Shown here: piece by piece, positions 8,073 to 16,888 of the stretch
How positions within the stretch are numbered: position 1 is the first letter of the stretch
Layout: every line of letters begins with the position of its first letter
Source: Fimbriimonadaceae bacterium
Lineage (GTDB): Bacteria > Armatimonadota > Fimbriimonadia > Fimbriimonadales > Fimbriimonadaceae
NCBI GenBank assembly: GCA_020847855.1
Contig: JADLBH010000004.1
Coordinates: forward strand, 1 to 61,273
Direction of reading: 5' to 3'
DNA length: 61,273 nucleotides
Translations under genes and position numbers: made by a program
Notes under the pieces: generated by a model
What the model saw: only the letters and a program-made list of their open reading frames with translations
The model's database searches: none
Told to the model about the DNA's origin: nothing

Positions 8073-9050
8073 ATGGCTGCGCCCAACCGCCACCCGCTCT
8101 GTTGCCTGCCCACGCCGCTGCACCCGCTACGTCGGCTTTCTCGCTCGCTGGGGGCCGAGATATGGATCAAGCGCGACGATCTCACAGGATTCGCGGGGGG
8201 CGGGAACAAAGGCCGGAAGCTCGAGTATCTGGCAGGGAGCCTCCTCGAGTCCGGTGCACACACCATGGTGGTTTGCGGCGCCTTGCAGAGCAATTTCGTC
8301 CGGTGCGCCGGAGCCCTGGCCGCCACGCTGGGGATCCGGTGCGTTGCAGTGGTCATGGTGTTGCCCTTTGAGGGCGAAGTTGGCCGGCCTGCTGGTCACC
8401 CACCTCAGACCGGGGGCAACGTCGAACTGGACAGAATCCTAAGCGTCGAACTAGAGGTGATCCCCGATGGCCCGTGGGAGGCCTTGTTCGAGGCGGCTTC
8501 CGACGCGGCCCAGCGAGAGCGCGAGCTCGGCCGGAGCGTCTTCGAGATCCCCATCGGGGGGAGCAGCCCGCTCGGAGCGCACGGGTTCGTCCTTGCAGGG
8601 GAGGAAGTCAGCGAGGAGTTCGACCATATCGTCGTGCCCACGAGCAGCGGGAGCACCCATGCGGGCCTTGCCTGGCACTTTCACGGGAGTCAGACCCAGG
8701 TGCATGGGATCGCCTGCGACCCGGAGCCCGACCTGCTGGACGACGTTCTTCGCCTGTGCTCTGGCCTTGACGAGTTGCACGGCATCGGCAAGCAGATCCG
8801 AGCGAACGACCTTCGGCTTCATCCGGACTGGGTGGGTCCGGGATACGGGATCCCGAGCGAGCTGGGACAAACCGCATTGCGGAGGCTGGCACGAGAGGAG
8901 GGCGTCTTCCTCGATCCGATCTATAGCGCGAAGGCGATGTCGGGCCTGGTTGGGCTCGCCGAGCGGGGGGAGCTAGCGGGGCGGGTCCTCTTTTGGCACA
9001 CCGGGGGGTTCGCTACGGTCTGTGCCCCTGGGGCCGGCGACACGGGCTAG
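8073..9050 (+). CDS. PLP-dependent D-cysteine desulfhydrase / ACC deaminase family enzyme
   Basis: This 325-residue fold-type II PLP enzyme matches the D-cysteine desulfhydrase and 1-aminocyclopropane-1-carboxylate deaminase family. The Schiff-base lysine is in GGGNKGRKLEYL (Lys46). The substrate pocket follows in GALQSNFVRCAGA. The PLP-phosphate loop is PTSSGSTHAG, and the C-terminal FLDPIYSAKAMSGL and FWHTGGF motifs are present. It would release ammonia from D-cysteine, ACC or a related amino acid; the sequence does not settle which. AAGG lies immediately before ATG 8073. Its last 78 nt overlap the convergent DUF2752 gene. Confidence 0.85.
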   Translation: MAAPNRHPLCCLPTPLHPLRRLSRSLGAEIWIKRDDLTGFAGGGNKGRKLEYLAGSLLESGAHTMVVCGALQSNFVRCAGALAATLGIRCVAVVMVLPFEGEVGRPAGHPPQTGGNVELDRILSVELEVIPDGPWEALFEAASDAAQRERELGRSVFEIPIGGSSPLGAHGFVLAGEEVSEEFDHIVVPTSSGSTHAGLAWHFHGSQTQVHGIACDPEPDLLDDVLRLCSGLDELHGIGKQIRANDLRLHPDWVGPGYGIPSELGQTALRRLAREEGVFLDPIYSAKAMSGLVGLAERGELAGRVLFWHTGGFATVCAPGAGDTG

Positions 9051-9503
9051 GGAGCTTGACGGGGGCTCGTATACGAACCGCCAGACCCCAAAGGCGATGA
9101 AAACTACGGCAAACACGCTCGTCGCCACCGTGATCCAACGCTTATTGGTGTCGAATTTGCATGAGGTCACATACCCGAACATGGACAAAACCGCACTGAA
9201 CGTAAAGACAAGATAGAGGAGCGGGCCGAAGGGATGGGCATGGAGCGACGCTGCCCAGTCGCCATGGAGCAGCGAGGTCCAGCTCGTGGTCAACCCACAA
9301 CCGGGGCAGAGGCGCCCGAAGAGCAGGACCGTCGGGCAACTGGGAAGTCCGAGCTGGGTGTGAGTGCCGTGGCCCGCGGTGCTGGATTTGAGGAAGAACG
9401 CCCCGAGGACGGTCACGGCGAGCCATAGGATTGACCAAGTTAGCTGACCCGCAAGCCGTTTGCGCGGATAGCCTGGCTCAAGCAATCGGGCGCGCCTCCA
9501 CAT
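8973..9503 (-). CDS. DUF2752 membrane protein
   Basis: This 176-residue protein has three hydrophobic segments: about 18-38, 78-100 and 117-140. The family signature CPGCGLTTSW sits at about 65-74, between the first two segments. DUF2752 proteins are small membrane proteins of unknown role. The start at 9503 overlaps the truB 3' end by 26 nt on the same strand, so it is probably the last gene of the nrnA-truB unit. The last 25-30 residues are charged and Pro-rich and overlap the PLP enzyme gene on the other strand; this tail is probably not conserved. Confidence 0.8.
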   Translation of the reverse strand: MWRRARLLEPGYPRKRLAGQLTWSILWLAVTVLGAFFLKSSTAGHGTHTQLGLPSCPTVLLFGRLCPGCGLTTSWTSLLHGDWAASLHAHPFGPLLYLVFTFSAVLSMFGYVTSCKFDTNKRWITVATSVFAVVFIAFGVWRFVYEPPSSSLARVAGPRGTDRSEPPGVPKEDPPR

Positions 9504-10350
9504 CAGGTAGGACGCACTCGGGCTGGAGTTGGTTGCCTTCGCGGCGGGCGACCCCGACCAGCGTTCCCTCCTGGTCCAACAGGACCATATGCGGCCCGTC
9601 GCTCCCCCCTGGATCGAGGACGAACCGGCCGTGACGCACCCGCTCTACCTGCCCATCGTTGAGCCGGATCATGGGCATGGGGCCGAGGGCCGCCGCCAAG
9701 GGCAGAAGGCGTTCGGAGCTCGCCTCATCGAGAGGCACCGCGTCGCCCAACGCGAACTTTCCGACCCCCGTCCGGACGATCTCCTCGACGTAGGCGCCGC
9801 ATCCGAGGGCTTGGCCGAGGTCGTGAACAAGGGAGCGAACGTAGGTGCCCCCGCTACAAACGATCTCGAAGTCTGAGGTCCGGCCTTGGACTCCCAAGAG
9901 CGCGAGGGACTCGATGAAGACCCGCCTCGTGGGCCGATCTACGGACTCCCCGTTGCGCGCGTATTCATAGAGGGGCTTGCCTGCGCGCTTCACAGCGCTG
10001 TACATGGGCGGCACCTGCTCGATGGCGCCATAAAAGGCGGGCAGCGCACGTTCGATGGCTCCGAGGAGGTCTGGGGGCACCTCTCCTCCCGTTTCTGGCT
10101 CTGATTCTCGATCATAAGTCGGGGTGGTGGCCCCGAAGTTCGCCTTCACAAGGTAGCGCTTGGGTTCTAGAGGAAGGTACTGCAGAAACCGTGTGGCGGG
10201 GCCCACCGCGACAACGAGAACGCCGGTCGCGAGGGGGTCGAGCGTGCCCGCATGCCCGACCCTGCGGATTCCGAACCGTCTTCGGACCGTTTGGACGACA
10301 TCGTGGGACGTGACCCCCGACGGCTTGTCCAGAATCAGGATTCCAAGCAC
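9478..10350 (-). CDS. truB: tRNA pseudouridine(55) synthase
   Basis: This 290-residue enzyme converts U55 in the T-loop of tRNAs to pseudouridine. The N-terminus GILILDKPSGVTSHDVVQ and the catalytic motif VGHAGTLDPLATGVLVV (Asp38) are diagnostic. KRYLVKANFGATTPTYD and GTYVRSLVHDLG are also conserved, and the tail (about 235-290) resembles a PUA-like domain. GTG at 10350 is the start and overlaps nrnA by 16 nt. The order nrnA-truB is common in bacteria, often after rbfA, which is not here. Confidence 0.95.
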   Translation of the reverse strand: MLGILILDKPSGVTSHDVVQTVRRRFGIRRVGHAGTLDPLATGVLVVAVGPATRFLQYLPLEPKRYLVKANFGATTPTYDRESEPETGGEVPPDLLGAIERALPAFYGAIEQVPPMYSAVKRAGKPLYEYARNGESVDRPTRRVFIESLALLGVQGRTSDFEIVCSGGTYVRSLVHDLGQALGCGAYVEEIVRTGVGKFALGDAVPLDEASSERLLPLAAALGPMPMIRLNDGQVERVRHGRFVLDPGGSDGPHMVLLDQEGTLVGVARREGNQLQPECVLPDVEARPIA

Positions 10351-11327
10351 TCGAGGAACGCCTCCGACAGGGCGGCCTCGGCCGCTTCCAGTGAACCTTC
10401 GAAGCTGGCCCCTGCCGCGAGCTTGTGCCCGCCACCTCCGAACCGTTGCGCGATCTGGGCCACGTCCACGGCCCCCTTGCTCCGGAGGCTCGCACGAATC
10501 TTGCCGGGCCTGGCTTCTCGAAGCAGGAACGCGGCGCGAGCACTGCGCATGCTCAAGATTTCGTTCACGATTCCTTCTGTGTGAAACTCCTCGGCTTGAG
10601 CAGTCTCAAAGGTCTCGTGTGGGATCGTCGCCCAAGCGAGGCGGCCCTCGGCCGCCGTTCGAATGCGGGCCAAGACCAACCCCAGCAGCCTCACCGCGGC
10701 ATCGTCCTTATTAAGATAGACTTCCTGCGAGATCTTAGACAAATCGGCTCCGAGTTCCACAAGCCGCGCGGTCTGGTGGAGCGCGTGCGGGGTCGTGTTG
10801 GGGAAGCGGAAGCTCCCCGTGTCCGTGACCAGTCCGGTCGCAAGGCACGTAGCAATGTCCGCGTCCAGGCCCGGCTCGGCCGCCTCCATCAAGTCCATCA
10901 GCACGGACGCGGTCGCAGGGGCGTTTGTGGCGACGATGCGCAGGTCCCCAGGCCGCTCGTGCGGCAAGTGGTGGTCCACCAATACGAGCCGGGGCATCGC
11001 CTCGAAGAGCGGGCCCAGCGATCCCAGCCTGCTCATGGACTCAAGGTCCACCAGGATGCCTGTGTCCGCTTCGAGCGAGGGGGCTTGCCGCAACCTTTCG
11101 ATCGCGGGCAGAAACTCGAGATAGGGTGGCGCGGGGTGGTGGCAGAGCACTTGGCTCTCGATCCCCAGTTTGCTCAGCCAAAGCGAGACGGCAAGGCTCG
11201 AGCCGATGGCGTCGCCATCCGGCTGCACGTGAGTGCCGATGAGCACACCGTTCGCCTTGCGAAGGTAGTCCTCGAACTCAGCCCGCCTCGCGGCGACCTG
11301 CTCAGGGGTCAGCGTGTGCTCGCTCAA
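10335..11327 (-). CDS. nrnA: Bifunctional oligoribonuclease / PAP phosphatase (DHH-DHHA1)
   Basis: This 330-residue phosphoesterase degrades nanoRNA and dephosphorylates 3'-phosphoadenosine 5'-phosphate. Metal-binding motifs are HVQPDGDAIGSS (33-44), LVDLES (about 92-97), the name-giving VDHHLPHE (117-124) and TDTGSFRFPNTT. The DHHA1 end carries GGGGHKLAAGASFEG. Translation appears to begin at TTG 11327, ten nt after the ugd stop. A distant alternative start is possible because no ribosome site is visible. Confidence 0.93.
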   Translation of the reverse strand: MSEHTLTPEQVAARRAEFEDYLRKANGVLIGTHVQPDGDAIGSSLAVSLWLSKLGIESQVLCHHPAPPYLEFLPAIERLRQAPSLEADTGILVDLESMSRLGSLGPLFEAMPRLVLVDHHLPHERPGDLRIVATNAPATASVLMDLMEAAEPGLDADIATCLATGLVTDTGSFRFPNTTPHALHQTARLVELGADLSKISQEVYLNKDDAAVRLLGLVLARIRTAAEGRLAWATIPHETFETAQAEEFHTEGIVNEILSMRSARAAFLLREARPGKIRASLRSKGAVDVAQIAQRFGGGGHKLAAGASFEGSLEAAEAALSEAFLECLES

Positions 11328-11337
11328 GCGGGGGTGA

Positions 11338-12663
11338 TTATGGCTGGTCGGCGACCGGGGTCCCTAGCAGCGGCCTGGAACCGATCGTCTCATAGTGGAA
11401 GCCGACGGCCTCGACCTCGGCTCGGCAGAGGGCCCGGCGACCGTCAAAGAGCACACGGTGCCTCATGGCAGAGCCGTACCGCGCCCAATCCAACTCCCTA
11501 TAGGCTTTCCACTCCGTGACCAGGAGGACGGCGTCGGCCCCTTCGCCCGTGGCATAGGGCTCGTCGCAATAGACGGCCTGGGGCAAGACGGCTTTCACGG
11601 CAGGCATCGCAACCGGGTCATGAACCCTCACCTCGGCCCCGCCCGCGAGCAGGATCCGAACGGCCTCGATGGACTTTGCGTCCCGGATGTCGTCGGTGTT
11701 GGGCTTGAACGCGAGGCCAAGAACCGCGATCGTTTTGCCTTCGAACCCACCCATGCGATCCTCGAGCCTGCGGAGGAAGTGAGGGGTCTGGTTTTGGTTC
11801 ACCGCTTCCGAGGCCTTGAGCAGCCCGAAGTCATAGCCAAAGGAGTCCGAGATCTTGATGAGCCCCGCCACGTCCTTCGGGAAGCAAGACCCCCCCCAAC
11901 CGAGCCCGGCTTGGAGGAACTGCGCGCCGATCCGTGGATCCATGCCCATTCCTTTGGCGACGGCGCCCACATCGGCATCGCAAAGCTCGCAGATGCGGGA
12001 GATCGCGTTGATGAAGCTGATTTTCGTCGCGAGATAGCAGTTGCTCGCATACTTGATCATCTCCGCACTGTTGAGGTCGGTCACCAAGGTCGGCGTGCCC
12101 ATCGGCTCATAGAGCTCGAGCAGCTTCTTCGCCGCCTCGGGCGTCTTGGCCCCGATCACGACTCGGTCCGGGTTCTGGGTGTCCCACACCGCAGATCCCT
12201 CGCGAAGGAACTCAGGGTTGCTCACGACGTCGAACAGCGAAGGGTCGCCGCCCGCCTCGAGGATGATCTCCTCGACCATGTCGCCGGCACCGACCGGTAC
12301 CGTGGACTTGTTCACGACCACGGTGTAGGAATCGAGGGCGGAGCCGATCTGCGAGGCGACTGCGCGAACCGCGCTGGTGTCTGGCGTCCCGTCCGGTCCC
12401 GGCGGGGTTCCGACGGCGATGAAGACGACCTCGCCATGCTTCGTGCCTTCCGCGACCGAGTCGGTTACCCGGAACATGCCATTGGCCAGGGTCCGCGAAA
12501 GGATCTCCTCGACCCCCGGCTCATAGATCGGCGAAACCCCGTTGCGGAGCTTTTCGAGCTTGGCCGGGTCGTTGTCCACACAGACAACCTCGTTACCCAT
12601 GTCGGCCAGCACAACGCCATGCACAAGGCCGACATAGCCGGTCCCTACGACTGTGACTCTCAT
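11338..12663 (-). CDS. ugd: UDP-glucose 6-dehydrogenase
   Basis: This 441-residue enzyme oxidises UDP-glucose to UDP-glucuronate with NAD. The Rossmann motif is VVGTGYVGLVHGVVLADMG at the N-terminus, the catalytic cysteine is in GWGGSCFPKDVAGL, and VLGLAFKPNTDDIRDAKS marks the C-terminal domain. ATG 12663 places the Rossmann strand at the usual position; an in-frame GTG at 12693 would add ten residues. Neither start has a good ribosome site. UDP-glucuronate is a likely precursor for the exopolysaccharide loci further along. A different dehydrogenase of the same superfamily lies at 53064. Confidence 0.94.
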   Translation of the reverse strand: MRVTVVGTGYVGLVHGVVLADMGNEVVCVDNDPAKLEKLRNGVSPIYEPGVEEILSRTLANGMFRVTDSVAEGTKHGEVVFIAVGTPPGPDGTPDTSAVRAVASQIGSALDSYTVVVNKSTVPVGAGDMVEEIILEAGGDPSLFDVVSNPEFLREGSAVWDTQNPDRVVIGAKTPEAAKKLLELYEPMGTPTLVTDLNSAEMIKYASNCYLATKISFINAISRICELCDADVGAVAKGMGMDPRIGAQFLQAGLGWGGSCFPKDVAGLIKISDSFGYDFGLLKASEAVNQNQTPHFLRRLEDRMGGFEGKTIAVLGLAFKPNTDDIRDAKSIEAVRILLAGGAEVRVHDPVAMPAVKAVLPQAVYCDEPYATGEGADAVLLVTEWKAYRELDWARYGSAMRHRVLFDGRRALCRAEVEAVGFHYETIGSRPLLGTPVADQP

Positions 12664-12773
12664 TTGTGCCAAGTAGGATTGTGGCAAGTTCACCGGGGCA
12701 GCCTTAGGTAGGGCTGCGCCAAGCCTGGGTCGGGCCAGCCTGGCGGGCTGGAGCGGCGAGCTGGCCTAGGCAG

Positions 12774-12876
12774 CTAGCCGGGGTGGGCAGGCTTGAGCCA
12801 GCCCAGGTTCAGCACCTCGCCGGTCTGGGCGTCAATGTCCACGAAGAGGCCAAGCTGACGAGCCCCGTCTTGCCGC
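12774..12876 (-). pseudogene. Remnant C-terminus of a paralogue of the adjacent PepSY-like gene
   Basis: Directly after the stop codon at 12877, a different frame reads LGLFVDIDAQTGEVLNLGW and ends at 12774. This matches the last segment of the neighbouring intact protein (WVDLCIDVDSATGQVLWTNP): hydrophobic strand, D-x-D, then TG-x-VL. Only about 30 residues remain and there is no start. It is best read as the tail of a tandem duplicate whose body was deleted. Confidence 0.55.
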
Positions 12877-13779
12877 TCAATTCTCCTTCCTCGGGTCGCG
12901 AGGTCGAGGGTTGGTCCAGAGCACTTGCCCCGTAGCGGAGTCCACATCGATGCACAGGTCGACCCAACGGCCCTGATACGAGAACTTCTCAATCATGAAC
13001 CTCCAGGCTAATCGGATCTCTTTGGTACTTCCGCCTCGGCCCCGAAACGTAGCTCCTGGCGTGTCTGGCCGCGGCTCGGAGTAGCCCAGCTCCATGGTCG
13101 AGTATTGAGACCCCGAGCCGAAGTGCTCGAGGGCAACGGCCTCCGCGATCCTTCGGGCTGCGGCCTCGCCGATCAGGTCAGTATCACTTGTAACTTCACC
13201 AGGCACGTATGCCGAATACTCAAGCCACTCGCCATCCAACGGATCGAGCAAAAGCTTGAACGATCCGGCCAACGTAAAGTACGGCGTACCGCGAGCGTCA
13301 GTGCGCCGGAAGTAGCCATAGCTCGAACTGGTGCCTCGGTATCCGTCTCTCGGAATCTGAATCTCAGCTGGCGGATCGTCCGCATATAACTCTAACCTGG
13401 TAGCGACGTACTTCATACCTTGGTACAGCAGTTCGGCGGCTGCTTCCAGCCTGCGCAGAGCCACGTCCCGTTCCGGGAGTTGGCCTCGGCTCTCCCCAGG
13501 CTTCCGGGCCTCCCGGAGTGCGAGTCGACTGCTGTTGATAAACGACGACACGAACTTGGGTTCGTCGCCAACGTGAAATGTGCATCGCTCGAAAGCCACG
13601 ACGTACTCTTGGGCCCCATCCGACCCTTCCACAGCCATTGCAGCTCGAAGTGGGCCGGACAGCACGTTGGCTAGCGCCGCAAACCTCCTTGCCTCCGCGA
13701 TTGCGAGTTCGAGACGGTCGGTTTGCCCCGGACTCCAATCCGAGGAGAGTAGCACGGCCAGAGCGAGCACGCCCGGCAT
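12877..13779 (-). CDS. Secreted PepSY/YcdB-like protein
   Basis: This 300-residue protein starts at ATG 13779, inside TAATG where the upstream frame stops, with GAGGG just before it. MPGVLALAVLLSSDWSPG is a signal peptide. The C-terminal region (about 215-300) has a PepSY/YcdB character: AARRIAEAVALEHFG, then LAWRFMIEKFSYQGRWVDLC and IDVDSATGQVLWTNP. PepSY-type domains often act as inhibitors or chaperones of secreted peptidases. That would suit a gene coupled to the caspase-like reading frame directly upstream, but the functional link is inference. Confidence 0.65.
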   Translation of the reverse strand: MPGVLALAVLLSSDWSPGQTDRLELAIAEARRFAALANVLSGPLRAAMAVEGSDGAQEYVVAFERCTFHVGDEPKFVSSFINSSRLALREARKPGESRGQLPERDVALRRLEAAAELLYQGMKYVATRLELYADDPPAEIQIPRDGYRGTSSSYGYFRRTDARGTPYFTLAGSFKLLLDPLDGEWLEYSAYVPGEVTSDTDLIGEAAARRIAEAVALEHFGSGSQYSTMELGYSEPRPDTPGATFRGRGGSTKEIRLAWRFMIEKFSYQGRWVDLCIDVDSATGQVLWTNPRPRDPRKEN

Positions 13780-16745
13780 TAGCTGCCCTCCGACACGACG
13801 CGAAACCAGTGCCGCCAAAACACGAACACCGGCCATACGGTGTGGTCACCGATCCATACATCCTTGAGCCGCGTCGTGTCATCCCCGTAGACCACGAGGT
13901 ACGGAAACTCCTCAGCCTCCTCGTTTCCGATAAGGTCGGCATACTCCTTTGCCGCCTTGTTTCGGCAATGAAACAGGGTATTACCCAGTCTTGCCCATCT
14001 CCAGAATTCAGACGCTACTTCGTCCAGAAGTGCGTTCGCAGCTTGCCACTTCCAGCCCATCTCAGCTCGGTCCTCAATCTGCTCCGGCTCGTACTTGTTG
14101 CGCTCCGGGTAGCAGAAAGCCGGCAAGAACTCCGGGCCCATGCCCGTGTTGCACGAGTCGACCCTGGCGAACGCGATGGGCGGGATGCCGGTCGGGTTGA
14201 AGGGGGGGGAGTCGCTCGGGTGGCAAGTTCGTGCCGACCGCTCCCTCGCGCACTGGCTCGACCTCGTTGCCCGACCCAGGCGCGACAAGCGAGTAGACGG
14301 GCGTGCCAGGAGGGTTCTCGTTCGCGCCTGCAGTGCCGTCGGCGAAGTACGACTTGCCCGGCTGGATGAAGTGCCCGTGGCTGGCCACGTAGAAGATTGT
14401 ACAGCCTGCGATGTCTCCCAGGCACTGGGCGGCGAACCAGTTCGGGGCCGAGACTTCGGCCTGGTTCACGTACCCCATCGCGTCGAGGGCGTCCATAGTT
14501 GGGGTAAGCGAGTCGCCGGTCGCAACGAAGTGGCTGAGGATGTAGCCGGCGGCCATGTTCTTGATCGGCACCGTGATCTCCGTGTGCTTCTCCGGCTGGC
14601 CGACCTCCTTGGCTTCCAGGCGCACGACGCAGTTCGAGGTGCCGGCACCCCAGCGGGTCGAATCGAACATCACGTGCGCCCGCCAGCTGGAGAACAGTTC
14701 GCGCTCCTCGGGCGTGAAGGTCTTCCCGTAGACCGTCTCGCCGTTGAGCTTGATGCGGAAGCTCTCGAAGCCCAGGGAGTGTCCTGGAAGACCGTCCGTA
14801 CGCTCTGGGTGCGGGCTTTCGGTGCGCCGCTCTCCGAGCTGAACTGGCGCAGCGGGCCCTCTGCGCTGGTGGCGCCGGGGGTGGTGTAGTCGTTGCGGCA
14901 GCAGCCTTGGAAGCCCCCCCTCCAGCCGTTCGAGGCGAAGTCGCGCCAGCCGATGAACCGGCACCGCTCGAAGACAGCGCGGAGGCCGCCCTTGGGGACG
15001 CTCTCGAAGCGCAGGCTCGCGTGCTCCGCGGCCACGCCGTCTTTGCACTTGAGCTTGCAGTCCTGCACGTAGAGGCCGTAGTCGGTGCCGGGCGTGCCGC
15101 CCTGGTCCGAGCCCTTGACGAGCGCCCCGAGCGTCCCTCCCCTCATGCCGTCGAACTCCGTGCCGCGCAGCGTGAGGTCCAGGTTGTTCCTCGCGCCCTG
15201 GCCGTCCACCGCGTCGTAGTCGAGCACAGTGGTGCAGTGCTCCACGCGCCCGCCGACGAGCTGCACCGTCCCCGTCCCCCGCCGCACCTTCACCAAAGTG
15301 CCGTGGCCGAACACGCCCTCCGCGTCGTCGTTCTCGAAGGTCCCCTCGAGCCCGAACGCAGTAAACCCGTAACCGGGTGAAGGCGCCTGCGCGAACTCGA
15401 GCATCACCCCGCCCGAGTCCAGGCTGAGGGTTGAGCTCACCAGGTCGTGGCCGAAGGACTGCGGGGCGTCGGAGTAGTACCCCCGGCGGCAGTTCTCGCT
15501 CTTGAGCCGGGCGAGGTAGAGGTCCTCGCCGTTGACCCCCGTGCCCTCGAGAACGCCGAGGACGGTGTCCGGGAACGCGACGTTCACCCGTTCCACCACG
15601 TGTCCCACGAACTGGCTCGTGGCGAACAGCACGCCGAAGCTGGCGTTGCGCACCCCGGGCTGGCCCGCCGGCGGGTTCGTGGCCTCGTCGTTGCCCTTCA
15701 GGCTTAAGCCTTCGAGCCGGTAGTACAGCCCCGCCGAGCGGCGGAACGAGACGATGCCCGAGTCCGGCAGGCACCGCACGACATAGGTCGGGTCCGTCGA
15801 GGGAGCGCCTTGGATCGGGGTGATCGGCCCGAGGAACGCGGGGCTAGCACTGGTGTCGTGGACGATGCGGAAGTAGCAGTTCACCTCGTCGATCGTGTCG
15901 GTGGTGTCGTCCCCTAAGTAAACGACCGAGTACGGGTTCGAGCCGAGGGCGGTCTCGATCGCCGCGACGACGGTCGCGTGTTGCTCCGTCACGTCGATGT
16001 CGGCCGTCGTGCCGCCTCCCACGGCCCCCGGCAGTACCAGGCGGAATGTATCCGTGTCTACGGTGCCGACGTTGGACGGGAGGCAGTACCGGTTCGAGCA
16101 GTCGGAGGTGAGGCGCAAGTTGCAGGCTTGGCCGTCGGTCTCGCGCCGTGAGTTGCCGGTCTGGCCGACGAAGGTGAGGCCCTGCTGGTTGTGGTCCTTG
16201 AACTTGTCCTCGCCTTCGGGCTGGTCATAGTCCACGTCGTCGTCGCCGAGCCAGAGAGGGCGGCGGAGGAAGAACTCCCCAGAGCTGCCTTCGAGGCGGA
16301 CCCCGTTCTCGCCGCACCAGTTTAGAACGGCCTGGATGGCGGCCCAATCGGCGGTGTCCGCGTCCTTGAGCCCGTTGAACGCCTCCCCGTGCCCGCCGGA
16401 ATAGGTCGCCTTGACATGCGCCAGGCTTGCGAAGCGGAGGCCGGGCCCGGTTTGCGCCGCCAGGGTCGTGGTCGCGCCTGGTGCCCCGAACTGGCGGGTG
16501 GTGAGGAAGCCGTTGTGTAGCAGGAGCAGCCGCCCCGCGATGAACGCAGGCGGATCGGTCGCCCAGACGCCCAAGACCGAGCCGTCGTTGGGAGGTGCGG
16601 TCGAGGCGCTCACCTTCCTCCAGATCCCGCCCCCGCCGTCGTCCGGGGCGTAGTAGCCCTGGACGATGCAGTGGTCGCCGTTGCCGATGTTCGCGTAGTC
16701 CGATTTCATGTCGGCTACTGTCCCATACTTCCTTACGGTCGCCAT
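13779..16745 (-). pseudogene. Beta-helix (tailspike-like) plus caspase-like protein, interrupted by two frameshifts
   Basis: Read from ATG 16745 (AGGA eight nt upstream), the first frame runs to about 14776. It encodes some 655 residues starting MATVRKYGTVADMKSDYAN, with GYYAPDDGGGGIW as in phage tailspike N-termini, followed by a parallel beta-helix. Coding then continues in a second frame from about 14776 to the G8 run at 14202-14209 (C8 on the coding strand), and then returns to the first frame. Adding one base near 14775 and removing one C from the C8 run would give a single frame of about 988 residues. The second and third parts form a clan CD peptidase-like domain: His in YVASHGHF (codon 14377-14379), Cys in VDSCNTG (codon 14151-14153) and a later MGWKWQAANALL segment. 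The C8 run lies between the His and the Cys. The part after 14776 has no ATG, GTG or TTG start of its own nearby. It could be sequencing error, decay or a switchable gene. Confidence 0.65.
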
Positions 16746-16875
16746 TCTTGCGTTCCTGGGGAGGCAGAGGCCGCGTGCGCAGAGGCGGGCAGAGCTATCC
16801 CTGCAGTTGCGACGTCCAGCAACGGGGGGTGGTTCGCGTAGGGTGCTTCGTTCCAACCCTTTCCATCGCCGCCGG

Positions 16876-16881
16876 TACAAT
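16876..16881 (+). promoter_or_regulatory. Putative leaderless -10 element for glmS
   Basis: TACAAT is followed by seven bases (CCCGGGC) and then the glmS ATG at 16889. There is no Shine-Dalgarno sequence and no clear -35 element. The spacing predicts transcription starting at or next to the start codon. Confidence 0.45.
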
Positions 16882-16888
16882 CCCGGGC

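Noticed and set aside
14787-15774. Upstream part of the middle-frame reading over the beta-helix region
   Set aside because: It is Arg/Gly/Pro-rich shadow sequence of the beta-helix frame. Only the section below about 14776 is coding in that frame.
16746-16888. glmS ribozyme upstream of glmS
   Set aside because: There is no glmS ribozyme core in the short divergent gap, and the TACAAT box seven nt before ATG suggests no leader at all.
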